Positions 34,366-45,585 of a stretch of 64,000 nucleotides of DNA are shown one piece after another. Source of the DNA: Phaffia rhodozyma. Its lineage: Eukaryota; Basidiomycota; Tremellomycetes; Cystofilobasidiales; Mrakiaceae. The translations under genes and the position numbers were made by a program. A model generated the notes under the pieces. The model saw only the letters and a list, made by a program, of their open reading frames with translations. It was not told the origin of the DNA and ran no database searches. The stretch is taken from NCBI GenBank assembly GCA_014706385.1, contig JACGZH010000009.1, positions 1,054,001-1,118,000 on the forward strand. Reading direction: 5' to 3'. How positions within the stretch are numbered: the stretch's first letter is position 1; every line of letters starts with the position of its first letter.

Positions 34366-35602
34366 GGTATTCTGCAGAAAGATCTTCCAGAGATATCGAG
34401 GTGTAAAAAGAGGGGATCGTTGCAGGATTGTGAGTGTAGATAGTCGCTGCCTGAAGACGTCTGTGTAGATGGGTAAGAACCAGAGTGAGATGCGTTTTGG
34501 AAGAGTTTGAAATCAGTGTGAAGAAGGATCGCAATAGGGATAAGGGTGAAGAGGGGTAAAAGGAATGGATTAGTAGGGCAAACGATTAGCTTAGCATCAT
34601 CCTTTTCAGGTCTTTTTCTTCCCTTCCGTGCAAAGAAGATCAGATTTGGTCTGTCATCAGTAAGTATCAAGAGATAGATCAACGGAAAAGTGCTCGGCAG
34701 TATTGAGAGGTTCCGGGCGAGAAAGACAGGCGAACGGGCAGATGTATGCATTTTCGTAGAGAATCGAAAAGCGGGTAACATCCTGAAAGAAGCTCACCCA
34801 GACGGGCGACCGATGCTTCGGAACCGTCACTCAACGCCATAGAAGGAGAAGGGTGAAGCGAGCTGAAAGAAGGCGTTATCAGACGAGCAAGGATTGCGTC
34901 AGGACATACAATGGTTAGTCGCCCTCTATAATTGCTTTCTACTTCTCTATGCATGGCTAGACGTAAGTATACAGTCTTGTCATCAAACAGATAGCTCAAA
35001 GAGTGAGGGTTCACAGAAACATGCATACATGCATACATGCATACATAACACTCTTTCGAAAGGGCGGTTAGTCAGATGAACGGGGTTGGCGTATCCATGC
35101 AGGCGACCGGAGGTGTAACGAAAAAGAGAGGAATGTCTTTTCGAAGTGCACATCGTCATAGACGGGCATCTGAAGCTGATCTGCAGACGCAGTCTCCCAC
35201 GTAGATCTTTGAGCCACGTTGCACGACCGGGTGACCATGTCCTTATATCCGTACATGCTCAGATACACGTCAATGCACACTCATACTCTCGAAACTGCTC
35301 ACTGTGGTCCGGACTGTTTCCAGTTACAATGATGAGGATGAGAGAAGAGGTATCATTGGAGGCTAACCGAGTTCACAAGAAAGTTCCGATACTTGTCGGG
35401 ATCGACCAGCTCGGATGATCTTCGTTCTTCTTCTCCTTCCTTTATCCGGTTGTTAATTCACAGCCTATGTTTTATTCTTATCCACGCTTTTGTTTATCCC
35501 TCTTTTCCACTCTGCTACACCTCTCATCTTGAGTTCTATACATAAACACATACGCTTACATACATATAAATACATAGCTCCTGTAATACCCTGTAGAGTC
35601 CG
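34366..35602. other. Long divergent intergenic region with ATGCATAC repeats
   Basis: About 1.2 kb between the GT61 start and the small plus-strand gene. A possible minus-strand exon begins with an ATG near 34842 (MALSDGSEASVARL, followed by a GTGAG donor), but I could not connect it to either gene. It may be GT61 5' leader or noise. An octamer repeat lies at 35021-35047 and several ATACAT runs near 35545-35575. Confidence 0.45.
35021..35047. repeat. Tandem ATGCATAC octamer (about 3.4 copies)
   Basis: Perfect tandem copies of ATGCATAC, each containing the palindrome ATGCAT, in the intergenic region. Confidence 0.85.
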
Positions 35603-36265
35603 ATGGTCAATCCATTTATCCGAACGGTAAGTGCAACTCGTCCTCCAAGTTGTACATTAACTCATATCAAACTCAAACTGGTACCAACTGATGAATCTGC
35701 TGATTTGTATCCCATCTGTACACATTGAATCTAGGCCTTGCCGTACCTAAACTTCACGATCGCCACCTCTGCCCTCGTCTTTCAGACCACTGTGCTTTAT
35801 CCCTGGGTTCGTTTTCTTATATTTAGCCTCTCTGCTCTCTTCCTACTTTGAGCGTTTATCGTAACTTATCTTTTCTTATCCTTCTTCGGGACCTTATATA
35901 ATCTGCGGCTTTTCTTGATCCATCCATTCTTTCACTTCCTCCTCGATCCTTCATCTGAATCTATGTCGGAAATGAATCCAGCATGAAGAACTTGATGAGG
36001 CAAGTCTTCTTTCTATGAACTTTCTCTTTCCTGCTCACAACTGACAAATCTTATGAACGAACCTAAAACTACATGTGACAAAATGTGTCCAAAACAGGCT
36101 TTCCAGAAACTTCGAGCGGACCACGTGAGCAAACTTGAAGAATTCCACCAAATCAAAGTTCAAAGATTGGAAGCACTTGAGCAACGGTTACACATGCTTG
36201 ATCCAAAGTTCATTCCCGGATCGGATCTGCCAGATTTGCCAAAGCCTGCTTCACGCGTGAACTAG
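35603..36265 (+). CDS. Small single-span coiled-coil protein, unknown (possibly mitochondrial)
   Basis: Four exons (35603-35626, 35735-35806, 35982-35999, 36098-36265) give 93 residues. It begins MVNPFIRTALPYLNF, then a hydrophobic stretch (TIATSALVFQTTVLYPW). A charged helical tail follows (HEELDEAFQKLRADHVSKLEEF and EALEQRLHML), ending LPDLPKPASRVN. The third intron starts with GC rather than GT (GAG|GCAAGT, acceptor ACAG), matching the GC-AG class. Size and layout recall small inner-membrane proteins of mitochondria, but I recognise no family. The intron structure and sustained amphipathic helix support it as a real gene. Confidence 0.62.
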
Positions 36266-36687
36266 GATGTGGAAGATAGAGTAAAAAAGGAAGAGTGCGA
36301 GAGTAGGAACATGAAGGAGGTAGGCTTCCTCTCTATACAATGTCGACGAGTCATCTCTTTTCCCTTGCTCAAGTCGAACACAGAACAAAAATAAAAATAA
36401 ATAAAGAGAAGAGGAGAAGAAAAAATGAAACGGATGTCCATGGTTTTGATAGAAACAGAATATGATTATACAACAGACGACCCCAAGATAGATAGAAAGA
36501 AGAGGATGATATCAAGAATCGAAAGGAGGGAGTATGCGCTCGTTATACTCTTGGAAGAAGCATCTCTGGCTTAGCCAGATTAAACCCTTATATCCTATTA
36601 TCTCGCCCCACACCTGTTTGAAACGGATCGGAATATCCAACGCTATATGGAACGTTTGATTCCACGCGAGAAGCATTCACAGGTAGG
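36266..36687. other. Convergent intergenic region
   Basis: 422 bp of AT/purine-rich 3' UTR-like sequence between convergent genes; AAATAAATAAA-like tracts near 36390. No gene seen. Confidence 0.45.
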
Positions 36688-38923
36688 TCATGTGGACCGG
36701 TTGAGTATAGGTTCTTGTTTGGCACTGGCTTTTGAGTAGCCTTGCCCAGTTCGCCTGGGTATATATATTCCTGATCAAATACAATGTGAAGTAATCAAAA
36801 TTAAAACCAAGATCAGATTTACCAAGCCTCTCTGTTTGCCCTTCTCCTTCCGAAACACGAACTATATTGTAACCCGGCTGGATACGAGATTCTGCTTCTT
36901 GAGCTCTGTTGGCTTGCGCGTATCTAGCATATCGGTCCTGCTCCTGCTCCTCGGCAACACTCAACATGACGTCTACAGAGTCTACGCTTGACCCGAAAGC
37001 AGGGTGGGCCTCCGGTTGTATGGAAACAAGGTTCATTCTTTCTTTTCTGCAGAACGGCATGGAAACAAAAGTTCAATATAAGTGGAAGGTGAACAAGAAA
37101 GTAGAAAGGTGATCAATAGTCGTGCCGAATAAGAAGACAAAAGAGGGCACATGGTAGAAGAGACTGACTCTTTCCATTCACGAATCACGGCCGGTCGGGC
37201 AAGTTTCATCTTTCGCCAGATCCACCAAGCAGCTAGTATTGTCACCAAACTGATTGTACCCCCATTCAAATTCAAGAGAACAGAAAAGAATGAGAAATTA
37301 CATTGGTGCAGACTTCTTAATTGAGAACACACTCGACAGAACTTACAACGAGATCACTAGGACGATTCGAGATATCCATTTGCTCTTTGATGTCTTTTCG
37401 CCGGATTGTGCCAGGATCACTCCTAGGTATACGATAATGAGCTGTTTCGGTAGTGACAAAGCGGCCGCCAATGACTAATTCAAAGGAAAGAAACCAGGAG
37501 AGTGAATACTCAATCTTGTCCAAATCGGATCATTGATGAAAAGGAAACAATTGAAAGGGTCTCACAAAAATCCAGATGTTCATTCCACAAGTGGAAAAGA
37601 CAATAGTGGTAAAATGGCCTGGGATCGCCGAGAATCGAACAACGAGCGCGATCTAATGAAGAAAAATTCTGAAGCGCAATCAGTTCTATTCAAGTCTCAT
37701 TCTATAACATCTGTATAGACTCACCAAAAAACCACCCTCTCGAATGACATGAGATAGGCAGGCGTACGTCAAGTCCTTCTTCTCAATCTTTCGAGCGCGT
37801 GATTGAAAGCAGTATCTGTCAATGCATAGGAAACCTATGAGGTCAATGTTTCTTCCAATAAAGTAAGCAAAGCTTGATGAATAAGACAGACCTGAAAGCG
37901 TAAAAGTTTCCTACTTCCCCCAAGAATGTCCCCGCAGAGACAATTCCAAAACCTACCCAGAGGCCCCAAACGAAACCACAGAGAAGAATGATGATCTCGT
38001 GTCCCCCTAGGGGTGGAAACGAGATTACGAACAAAATTCCTCTGTGTCATCAAACGGGAATAAGTCAATAAGGTGTTCAATTTTTAGAAGCAAAGAAAGA
38101 ATTGACGCAAGTGTGCTAACATCGGAATTGTCCAACCACCAGGTAAACTGATGAAAGAGGCTCGACCAAACAGGTCGTTCATCAGAATAGGTTTGCGCAC
38201 CTACGAGATGCACATGATATTTCGTAAGAAAGATACATACTCTTTCATCCATGTGGCCGCAGGTTTCAACCATTCCAGAATTTCTTCATGGTACAGCGTC
38301 ATCAAGACGACTAAGGGGACAGTATAAACCTCTGGGTCAGCATACAAACAGAAACAAAGGCTCACGATCTGCCGAGAGGGAGGCTTACCTGCTACCGATA
38401 TTATGATGAAAGCGATATACCACGCTGTTACCCGAAGAGGAAAGAAGATGAGGTAAGGAATTTACGATCGATAAAAAAGACATGTTGTTAGAGCCGTGTT
38501 GTCGGTCGAGGGCACAGTTAAATTCTCTTTCTCAACCAAACTGTTCACCCTAGGCACAGACTCTTGATGTGGACTGTGCTTCAAAGACTCACGAATATAC
38601 TTCATCTTCATCCACGACTTCCACGAGAGTACCTTGTCCCAGTCAACAAGTGGAGTGTCTTCATCATACTCTAGGTCATGTCTGCTCTCAGCGTCTTTAA
38701 TCAAATCATGCTCTTCTGCTTGCCTACTTAAAGCTTGATGATGAGTGAACGATATGCGAGGCCCATTCTCGGAGCTCAGACTGCTGCTTGCGCCTTGAGA
38801 CGGAAGATGTTGTAAGTTGGATGCTTCCACTTGATACTTTGTGAGCGAATGAGGAGGAGAGTATCGACAAGGATCCATCTGCAATTGGGGCTGAGGCTGA
38901 GGCTGTGAAGATGGTGAGTACAT
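36688..38923 (-). CDS. TVP38: Tvp38-like VTT-domain (SNARE-associated/DedA) membrane protein
   Basis: Minus-strand gene starting at 38921-38923. Exon 1 (38593-38923) encodes a Gln/Pro/Ser-rich cytosolic N-terminus. Later exons give a membrane span (WYIAFIIISVAG) and the VTT core: FVISFPPLGGHEIIILLCGF, WVGFGIVSAGTFLGEVGNF, then YCFQSRARKIEKKDLTYACL with VIREGGF. VVRFSAIPGHFTTIVFST, VYLGVILAQSGEK and a final span ending AAWWIWRKMKLARPAVIREW follow. This order is that of fungal Tvp38, a Golgi/late-secretory membrane protein of the VMP1/TMEM41 scramblase clan. A polar tail follows. The last junction is ambiguous: reading through or splicing a 52-nt intron changes the final residues. Confidence 0.88.
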
Positions 38924-39554
38924 AGGGACGGGCGACCGGTTGAGAAAGACACAAGTCCAGGCGGATCACAATGAGATGTTGTTGGTTAGTCACCCTTGGT
39001 TCGCCCATGAAATCATCGGGTAATCTTAGACAAGCTACTTCTCACAAGAGACGGTACAAGAGCTTCATCTTTCCCGTTTCGCGCTCTTCCCTAGATCTGA
39101 GCAACTCAAAAGACCAAACTATGGATGGTACTATTGCACAAGAGTTATCATCTGTGGTTCTGATATGAGGCACCATGTACATACTTCTTCTCCTTTCCCA
39201 TTTTATTTGAATCTTTTTCCCTTTTCAGTCGCTGTTGCGTGTTTAACGAGGCAGTTGGCGGATCTCGGCTCAAATTTATACCAATCACACACACACACAT
39301 ATCTGTGATCGCCTTCTCTGATCCACTGGGATCTTCTTTGTTCTACACCTCTTTTCTCGAATCTTATAGAGAGCTTTTCGGGCCTGAAATCGACTTGTAG
39401 TTGCGTAACCATGGGTGTAACGAGCGTAACAGATGGTTCTAGAAGAGAGATCATCTCGCTCTTCTTTTTCGTTCTCTTCCAATTCTTTTCTTTTGCCTTT
39501 CGACGTTCACCTTCCTTTTGCCTCGACATATTTATCATCCCAAACATCTACATC
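38924..39554. other. Divergent promoter region of TVP38 and SBA1
   Basis: 631 bp between divergent starts. It holds a (CA)6 run near 39287-39299 and the TTCnnGAA elements listed separately; otherwise CT-rich leader sequence before the SBA1 start. Confidence 0.5.
39354..39444 (+). promoter_or_regulatory. Heat-shock-element-like TTCnnGAA motifs upstream of SBA1
   Basis: TTCTCGAA at 39354-39361 and TTCTAGAA at 39437-39444 match the head-to-head core of Hsf1 sites. They lie 111-201 bp before the start of the p23 co-chaperone, a gene commonly under Hsf1. Two 8-mers of this type can arise by chance, so the call is tentative. Confidence 0.4.
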
Positions 39555-40701
39555 ATGGCCACTCATAACGCTGAAATTCTCTGGGCCCAACGCTCCAGTG
39601 AGACTGAGGAGGACAAGGTTCGTTTGAGATCGCCGTCTTTCTCCAGTCCGAAGTTCATCGTTCTGTGTCTTCCATCAGCGTCATGAGGAACTGGTCCACG
39701 TACTCATCTATTATTCATCTTTTATCTTCGTGTCGAACAGAACATCATTTTGTATGTTCCCCGCCTTTTTTTTCTGTCAATGCATAGGCAACGTGACGGA
39801 CACTCAAGGTAGTAAGGATAAAAGAGAAGCAGATAGCTGATATCAGAAACATCTTCTCCGATCCCAGCTTGACTGTTAACCTTCCTAACATCATCGGCGA
39901 GCCTGAGCTTGACATCACTGCCGACAACATCTCTTTCAAGGCTCGAGCTGGAGCGTATGTCATCTTTTTATCATCTCATTTTCATCACGTTCCATGCTCA
40001 CCCACTTCTTGTCTCAACAGCGCCGACAAGGGAATCCCTGAAAACACCTACGCGTTTTCCCTTCCCTTGTTCGCTCCCATCGACCCGGCACTTACTAAGA
40101 AGTCTCTCTCGTCTCGATACCTCCAACTTATTCTCCGCAAAGCTGAATCTAAGGCCGAGTTCTGGCCTCGACTGACGAAAGACCGACTTAAGGTTCAGTG
40201 GCTCAAGACTGACTTCTCCAAGTGGGTTGACGAGGACGAACAGAACGAGGTCCCCCCGCCTGATGAGTCAGAGTTCTCCGGTATGGGTGGACAGCAAGGT
40301 CCCCCCGGCGGAATGCCCGGAGGAATGCCTGGTATGGGAGGTGCCGGTGGATTGGACATGGAGGCTCTGATGGCTCAGATGGGTGGAGGGGCTGGTGGGG
40401 CTGGTGGACCCGGAGGAGGAATGGTTCGTTTTCTCTATCTCTTTGATCTTGACTCTTGTCGCCTCCATTTATATCAAATCACTTGAACGAGCTGACGTAT
40501 ATCTTCCCTTGTCTGACGTTTCTCCGATCGCAGGACTTTGCCAAGTTGATGGCTCAAATGGGAGGAGGAGCCGGCGGACCAGGCGGTATGCCCGACTTCG
40601 GAGCCGGTGGTGACTCTGATGACGAAGCTGAGGAGGAGGAGGGAGAGGGTAACATCCCCACGCTCGTTGACGACGAGAAGGACATTGAGAAGGTCGATTA
40701 A
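39555..40701 (+). CDS. SBA1: Hsp90 co-chaperone p23/Sba1
   Basis: Exons 39555-39617, 39741-39751, 39868-39954, 40021-40423, 40534-40701 total 732 nt (243 residues). The CS domain begins with HNAEILWAQRSS, then NIIFLTVNLPNI across an 11-nt exon, DNISFKARAG and FWPRLTKDRLKVQWLKTDFS with the typical KVQWLKTDFxKWVDEDE end. Gly/Met-rich repeats (GGMPGGMPGMGG; LMAQMGGGAGG twice) and an acidic tail ending KDIEKVD follow, as in fungal Sba1. It stabilises the ATP-bound closed state of Hsp90 in the cytosol and nucleus. The two LMAQMGGGAGG blocks straddle an intron, suggesting local duplication. Confidence 0.95.
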
Positions 40702-40965
40702 AATCGATTCGTTTTCTGAAAGAGTTAGACACTCAAAGTTGTCGTTTTGTTCTTGGTAGCAAAGAGAAACAGTTGCTGTCAGACATATCCTGAAGAAGTA
40801 ACATAAAATATGCTTGATCATGTTGTTCCCTCTCTGTTGATGTTAAACCCATTGTGCAGGTGACATTTTGTTCAAAAATAGATTCATTCAATCAAGGACA
40901 CAGGAAAGCGACTAGCAAGAAGAAGAAGAACCCTGATAAGGGAACGATAGAGGGAGAAGGTGGTT

Positions 40966-42735
40966 TTAAACCAGACCAGCCTCTTGCAGCTTTTTAACAA
41001 GCTCCTCCACGCTCTCTACCTTTCCTCCGCCCTTCCTCTCTGCCGGCTCCGACAAGTTGACGACCTGAACTCGAGGCTTGATATCGACATCTGGGAAATC
41101 AGAAGGGGAGAGCGTAACGAGAGGCTTCTTTTTAGCTTTCATAACTGTTCAAATTGGATGGAAGTCAAGACAAGAGAAGCAAGCGATTAGCGATTTAAGC
41201 CAAAAATAAGATTGAAGGGAAAATAAAAAGAAGGATGATATGTACTGTTGGGCAGGGTAGCATATCGAGGCTCTGACAAAATCCGAATGCGGAGAAACAA
41301 GAAAATTGAATTAAGTAGGCGCTCGACGGATATATACTAGTTAGACAGCCAAGAAGATGCACACCAACCATTCAATCTGTGCGTTCACGAGAGCAGCAAT
41401 AGGTAGAATCACCATGAGGGGCCGTTCAAAATGATCAGTCGAAGGCCGTTGTTTCAATTTGGTAGCACCCGGGCCCAACATGCCAACTTACCGCAAATCA
41501 GTGGTGACGACCATAGGCAAATCTCCTTGGACGGTCTCCAAACCACCATCAATCTCCCTGGTGACAGTTGCAGTCTTTCCGTCCTCTCCGACCTCTACAG
41601 TACTAGCGAAAGTCGCCTGACCCCATCCGAGGAGACCAGCGAGAATGGATCCAGTCTGAGACGCATCGGAATCGATTGCCTGCTTTCCGAGGAGAAGAAG
41701 GTCGTAAGACGCAGGGGAAGCTACAGCCGCAGGAGGTGACTTTACTAGGCTCGCTAGTAGCTTGGCCTGAGGTCAAGGGTAAAGAAATGCACAAGATTGA
41801 GCCATCTATGAATGCGGAGGGGAAGAAGTAAGCCTTGCAAAATAAAGAAATGGAGCTTACAACAGCCAATGGCTCTGGTGAGTCGGTCTGCTCAGTCTTG
41901 ATGTGGATAGCATCATCCTGTTCGATCCCATGTTTGAGCCTCGATGAGTATTGTGACTTAGGCTGGGCTTACTGAGGAAGCAGACAACAGAAATGATGAA
42001 GACCCTGATGGAAGGGATGTCAACTTACAGCACCCATAGCCAAAGCCGTTCGAAGGGTTTCCACACTTTTCGTCGGTCCGATGGTCACCACAGTGATCTT
42101 GTCAACCTTGGAACCCGTAGTAGACTTTGCATGCTTTGCTCGAAGGCGCAACGACTCCTCGACGGCTGAGAAAACGCAAAACATGTATCAACATACTGAA
42201 TATTGGGTATTGGCACCAACAGTACAACAATGTATTGTGCTCGAGCAAGAAAAAATCTCACCGATCTCGTCGAAAGGGTTCTATGACGATTCAGCAGAGA
42301 ACAAAGAACAGAGCAGAATAGGTTAGTACCAAGAGAGCTCCTCGTTGGATCGATCCCTATCACATAAGATTTTCGTCTCGCATCATCTCAGAGAACGTGC
42401 TCTCCAGTAGAAAGGAGAAATCTCGCCCGTGGTATATATGTTGACAGGGAGGGAAGTAGGTCTTTGAAAAACGAACCATGGAGTGCTTAGCCGACTGATC
42501 AACCCCCTGTCCTCCAGCCGCAATTCGTACTTTACTAAACACCGCAATAAAAGAAAGCAAAAATAAAGAAAGGAGATTCAAGACAGATGATGATGAACAT
42601 TTGAGACAAAAAAAATCATTGTCCGAGATCAAGTAGAGAAATGAATCAAAGAGAGAAAAAGGCGTACACAGTGTAATCAATCGCTCGCTTCACAGGAACG
42701 AGGATGTTGAGCCTACAAGGAATTGTCGGACGCAT
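40966..42735 (-). CDS. CIR1: Electron transfer flavoprotein beta subunit
   Basis: Nine minus-strand exons (42668-42735, 42477-42534, 42263-42281, 42029-42165, 41861-41917, 41492-41766, 41369-41376, 41246-41272, 40966-41144) sum to 828 nt (275 residues). ETF-beta motifs: [77 protein letters not shown] and [21 protein letters not shown], the last being the signature followed by the recognition loop. With the alpha subunit it carries electrons from acyl-CoA dehydrogenases to ETF-QO in the mitochondrial matrix. ETF-beta lacks a long presequence in most species, as here. The 8-nt exon (41369-41376) supplies R-L-N of the signature. An E-box is upstream. Confidence 0.96.
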
Positions 42736-43224
42736 CTTAGGTTTTTCTAAATAAGCTTGATGAATCAGGGATCTGGAGCTCTCTGATGATATATATAGAG
42801 ACGAAAGGAGGGTGTGAGAGGTCAAGAAAGTCGATTGGTCGACCGAGATAGTGAGTTGCGAGAACACTACCTGTCACGTGATTCTCTTCCCCCGTGTTCA
42901 GCCGTGGTACAATGTCTTTCATTCAGCCACGATCCGAATTGAGGTTGTTATTCATGGTTTTCTCTCCTTGTAGATCTGATATGGACTACAGGTACATGAA
43001 ATCTATGTTTTTGCGTCTGTACGGAAGGAAGCAGTGTCTGTCTCATTAGTTCAAAAAGATGACTACAGGGTTCGCAATGAAAGCGTTGAGGAAGAAGAGC
43101 GACAGAATGTCGGAGGATAGCCTCGAGATAATTCAAAAAAGATCGTCAGAAAAGATGAAAGAGGAAGAGAAAGAACCAAAAAAAAACACATTATAGAAAC
43201 AGAAATATTCCAGTCCTGTCGCGT
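42736..43224. other. Intergenic region with ETF-beta promoter
   Basis: 489 bp between the SEC13 stop and the ETF-beta start (both minus strand). It contains the palindrome TCACGTGA (core CACGTG at 42875-42880), 140 bp from the ETF-beta ATG, and an AAAAAAAAC-type run near 43180. No gene seen. Confidence 0.5.
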
Positions 43225-45317
43225 TCAAGCGCTCATCTCGCTCACACACTCCCAAGCCTCTCCTCCTCCCTTTTCTTTCCATAGCGAAACCTTTCCATCT
43301 CCACCGCTGACAGCCAAAACGTTTCCGGCGAGAGACCAGCTGACCCGCCAGAGCGCATCGGGGAAAGTTTCGCCCGGCGGCAGAAGCGAAGTCGTTTGCC
43401 AAGGCGAAGTGGGGGACGACCGAGAGTGAATAAGAACAGTTCGATCCTATAAAAGATGGATGGATCACGTCCAGGAACGAGGGCGAAGAAAAAAGCGTTA
43501 GTTCGGGCTAATATAGAATCTATAGCAAATTGATGTATCCAGATGAAAGAAATTAAAAAGTCAAACAATCACCTGAGAGCAGGAAGCTATGTACGCAGTC
43601 GGGAGTCCAATGTTGGGTGCCCAAGCAACATCACGAACCCAATCGGTGTGCTTGTCGATTACATCCTCTACGGTCCATTCTTTTGATTCATCCCTGTATT
43701 GACATTTGAGATTTGCGAAAGACAGTCAGCATAAATCAATGCGCGTCTTTATCCCTGGAGCATATTGGTCGCTTCAAGGATAAGATGGGATAGGAACAAA
43801 CCTCCATCCCCAAATTTTGACCTTCGAATCACATCCCCCCGTCACGAATCGCCTTTGTCGATCCTGTCCAAATTGCTGAGCTTGAACCGAGGTCGCATTC
43901 GGCTTGTTTAGACTTCCAGGAACGATAGAAGGTGCCCAAGAGACAGAGGTCGCACCCATAGGGTGAGCAGAGCAGATGAAAGCATCCGATGACCCATCGT
44001 CTGATTGTTGAACAAGAAGAGTTAGAAGTGATGACAAGTAAACGCAGGTTTAGTCAAGAGGAGAATAGAAAGAAGCCTACTGTTGAAAGTGATAACAGAG
44101 ACTTTGCTATCCGAACTAGCGCATGCCAACATGGGACCAAGCTCGAAGGGAGCCCAAGCCACCGAGTTGACTGACGTCGGATGATTGGTATTTTTGATCA
44201 GCAATAGGAAGGCAAGAAATAACAAGAAGTGATAGTAAACGAACCGCTTGCGCCGTGCAACCCGTGCTCTTTGATGACTTCCCATCGATCTCCCTTACCT
44301 CCGGCAGCAGCGACAGCAGCTTTTCCAGAGGCCTTTGAAGCAGACGTAGACGGTGCGCCGAGAGCGGCTCGACCCTTCTCTTTCCAAATAAAGACTTTGC
44401 CATCGTACGAGGCCGAGGCGAGGATAGGACCAAACGAAGGATGGGCCCAGGAGAGCTGCCAAATTGGGGCGGTGTGCCTGAACGAATTGATAAATAAGAT
44501 GAAGACAAACGTAAGATTAGGACAGTGTTCATGGATGAAATTTAGGAAAGAAGCGATAAAAGTCGAAAGGTAGAACAAGATAACATGTTGATATCTGGAG
44601 AGGAATGAGGGACAAGTGGATGCGATAGGGTGAAACGTCGAAGGATCAAACTTTATCCAGTGATTCTCGACATCACGTCACTAGAACTTCTAGGATGTGA
44701 ATTGATATGTAGTTGAAAGAAAGCAGTTGAGCTAGGATCTAAAAGCTAATCACTCAAAATGATGCCCTTAACTATAAGGAATCAGGCAAGAATAATCCTC
44801 TCGGCCGACTCCCTCTTGAGCTTGTCTTCATCTTGACCCTTATGTTCTTGAGCCAATCACGTTCCTTACTCGAGCCCTCTTATCCTAAGAATAAGGTTAC
44901 GACCAGACTCTCGTGATGTTGATGACCACAGGAAGAACAGAGAATAGAAGCCGATAGCGGAAGGAGGAATAAAGAAGAAGAGCGGATGGAAAAAAAGAAA
45001 GAAAGAGAGAAGATGCCAGGTTAACGAACCCTCTGAGAATGTCCGGCTCTCCCTTTGCCTCTCCATCAACGAGATCGAAGACTCTAATGGTCTTGTCGGA
45101 TGAACACGTCGCAAGTCGTTTGCCATAATAGTCGATCTGAGCATCGTGGATCATCTCTTCGTGCTGGGTCTCGACCGTGTTGGATCGAGAGACGCCCTTG
45201 TCTTTGGTAGTTGCGATAACCTAGGGTGTGTAAAGAAAAGTAGCAAAAGAGCAAAGGAGAGTTTCCTTCAACATGAGTGCTCATCAAATGGTTCAAACAT
45301 ACAGACCAGCTCACCAT
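43225..45317 (-). CDS. SEC13: COPII/nuclear-pore WD40 protein Sec13
   Basis: Seven minus-strand exons (45315-45317, 45030-45220, 44245-44477, 44081-44170, 43802-44000, 43573-43693, 43225-43446) total 1,059 nt (352 residues). The first coding exon is only ATG, abutting GTGAGC. WD repeats are plain: [111 protein letters not shown] and [20 protein letters not shown]. Sec13 pairs with Sec31 in the COPII outer coat and with Nup145C in the Nup84 complex. An Ala/Ser/Lys-rich insert follows the second repeat. It diverges from GOT1. Confidence 0.97.
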
Positions 45318-45585
45318 GTTAAAGTCGATGGGATAGGATGGGTTGTAGATGGGATCTGTTTGATGTCTTTCCTTCAACAGCAGAAAGGATAACCACTTAC
45401 AACCTGGAGTGACACGCGTAACAAGTTTACGCGCGGCACAGCATCTGCCAGCGCTACATACACGTGCATGTCCACGTCGTTCCCCATCACCCTTTCCGGC
45501 GCGAACTCAAACTATACAAGCCGAGTTTCTCCCTCACTCTGTCTTGAGCACTACCCATCATCTACACAACATCAGGTCTTTCATC
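45318..45585. promoter_or_regulatory. Bidirectional promoter SEC13-GOT1
   Basis: 268 bp separate the two divergent start codons, so both genes must share this space for promoters and leaders. A CACGTG-like ACGTGCATG stretch lies near 45460. No TATA box was evident. Confidence 0.6.

Noticed and set aside
34679..34842. Minus-strand ORF starting MALSDGSEASVARL as a gene or GT61 first exon
   Set aside because: I could not find an acceptor that joins it in frame to the GT61 membrane-anchor exon, and it lacks family similarity. Kept only as a note on the intergenic region.
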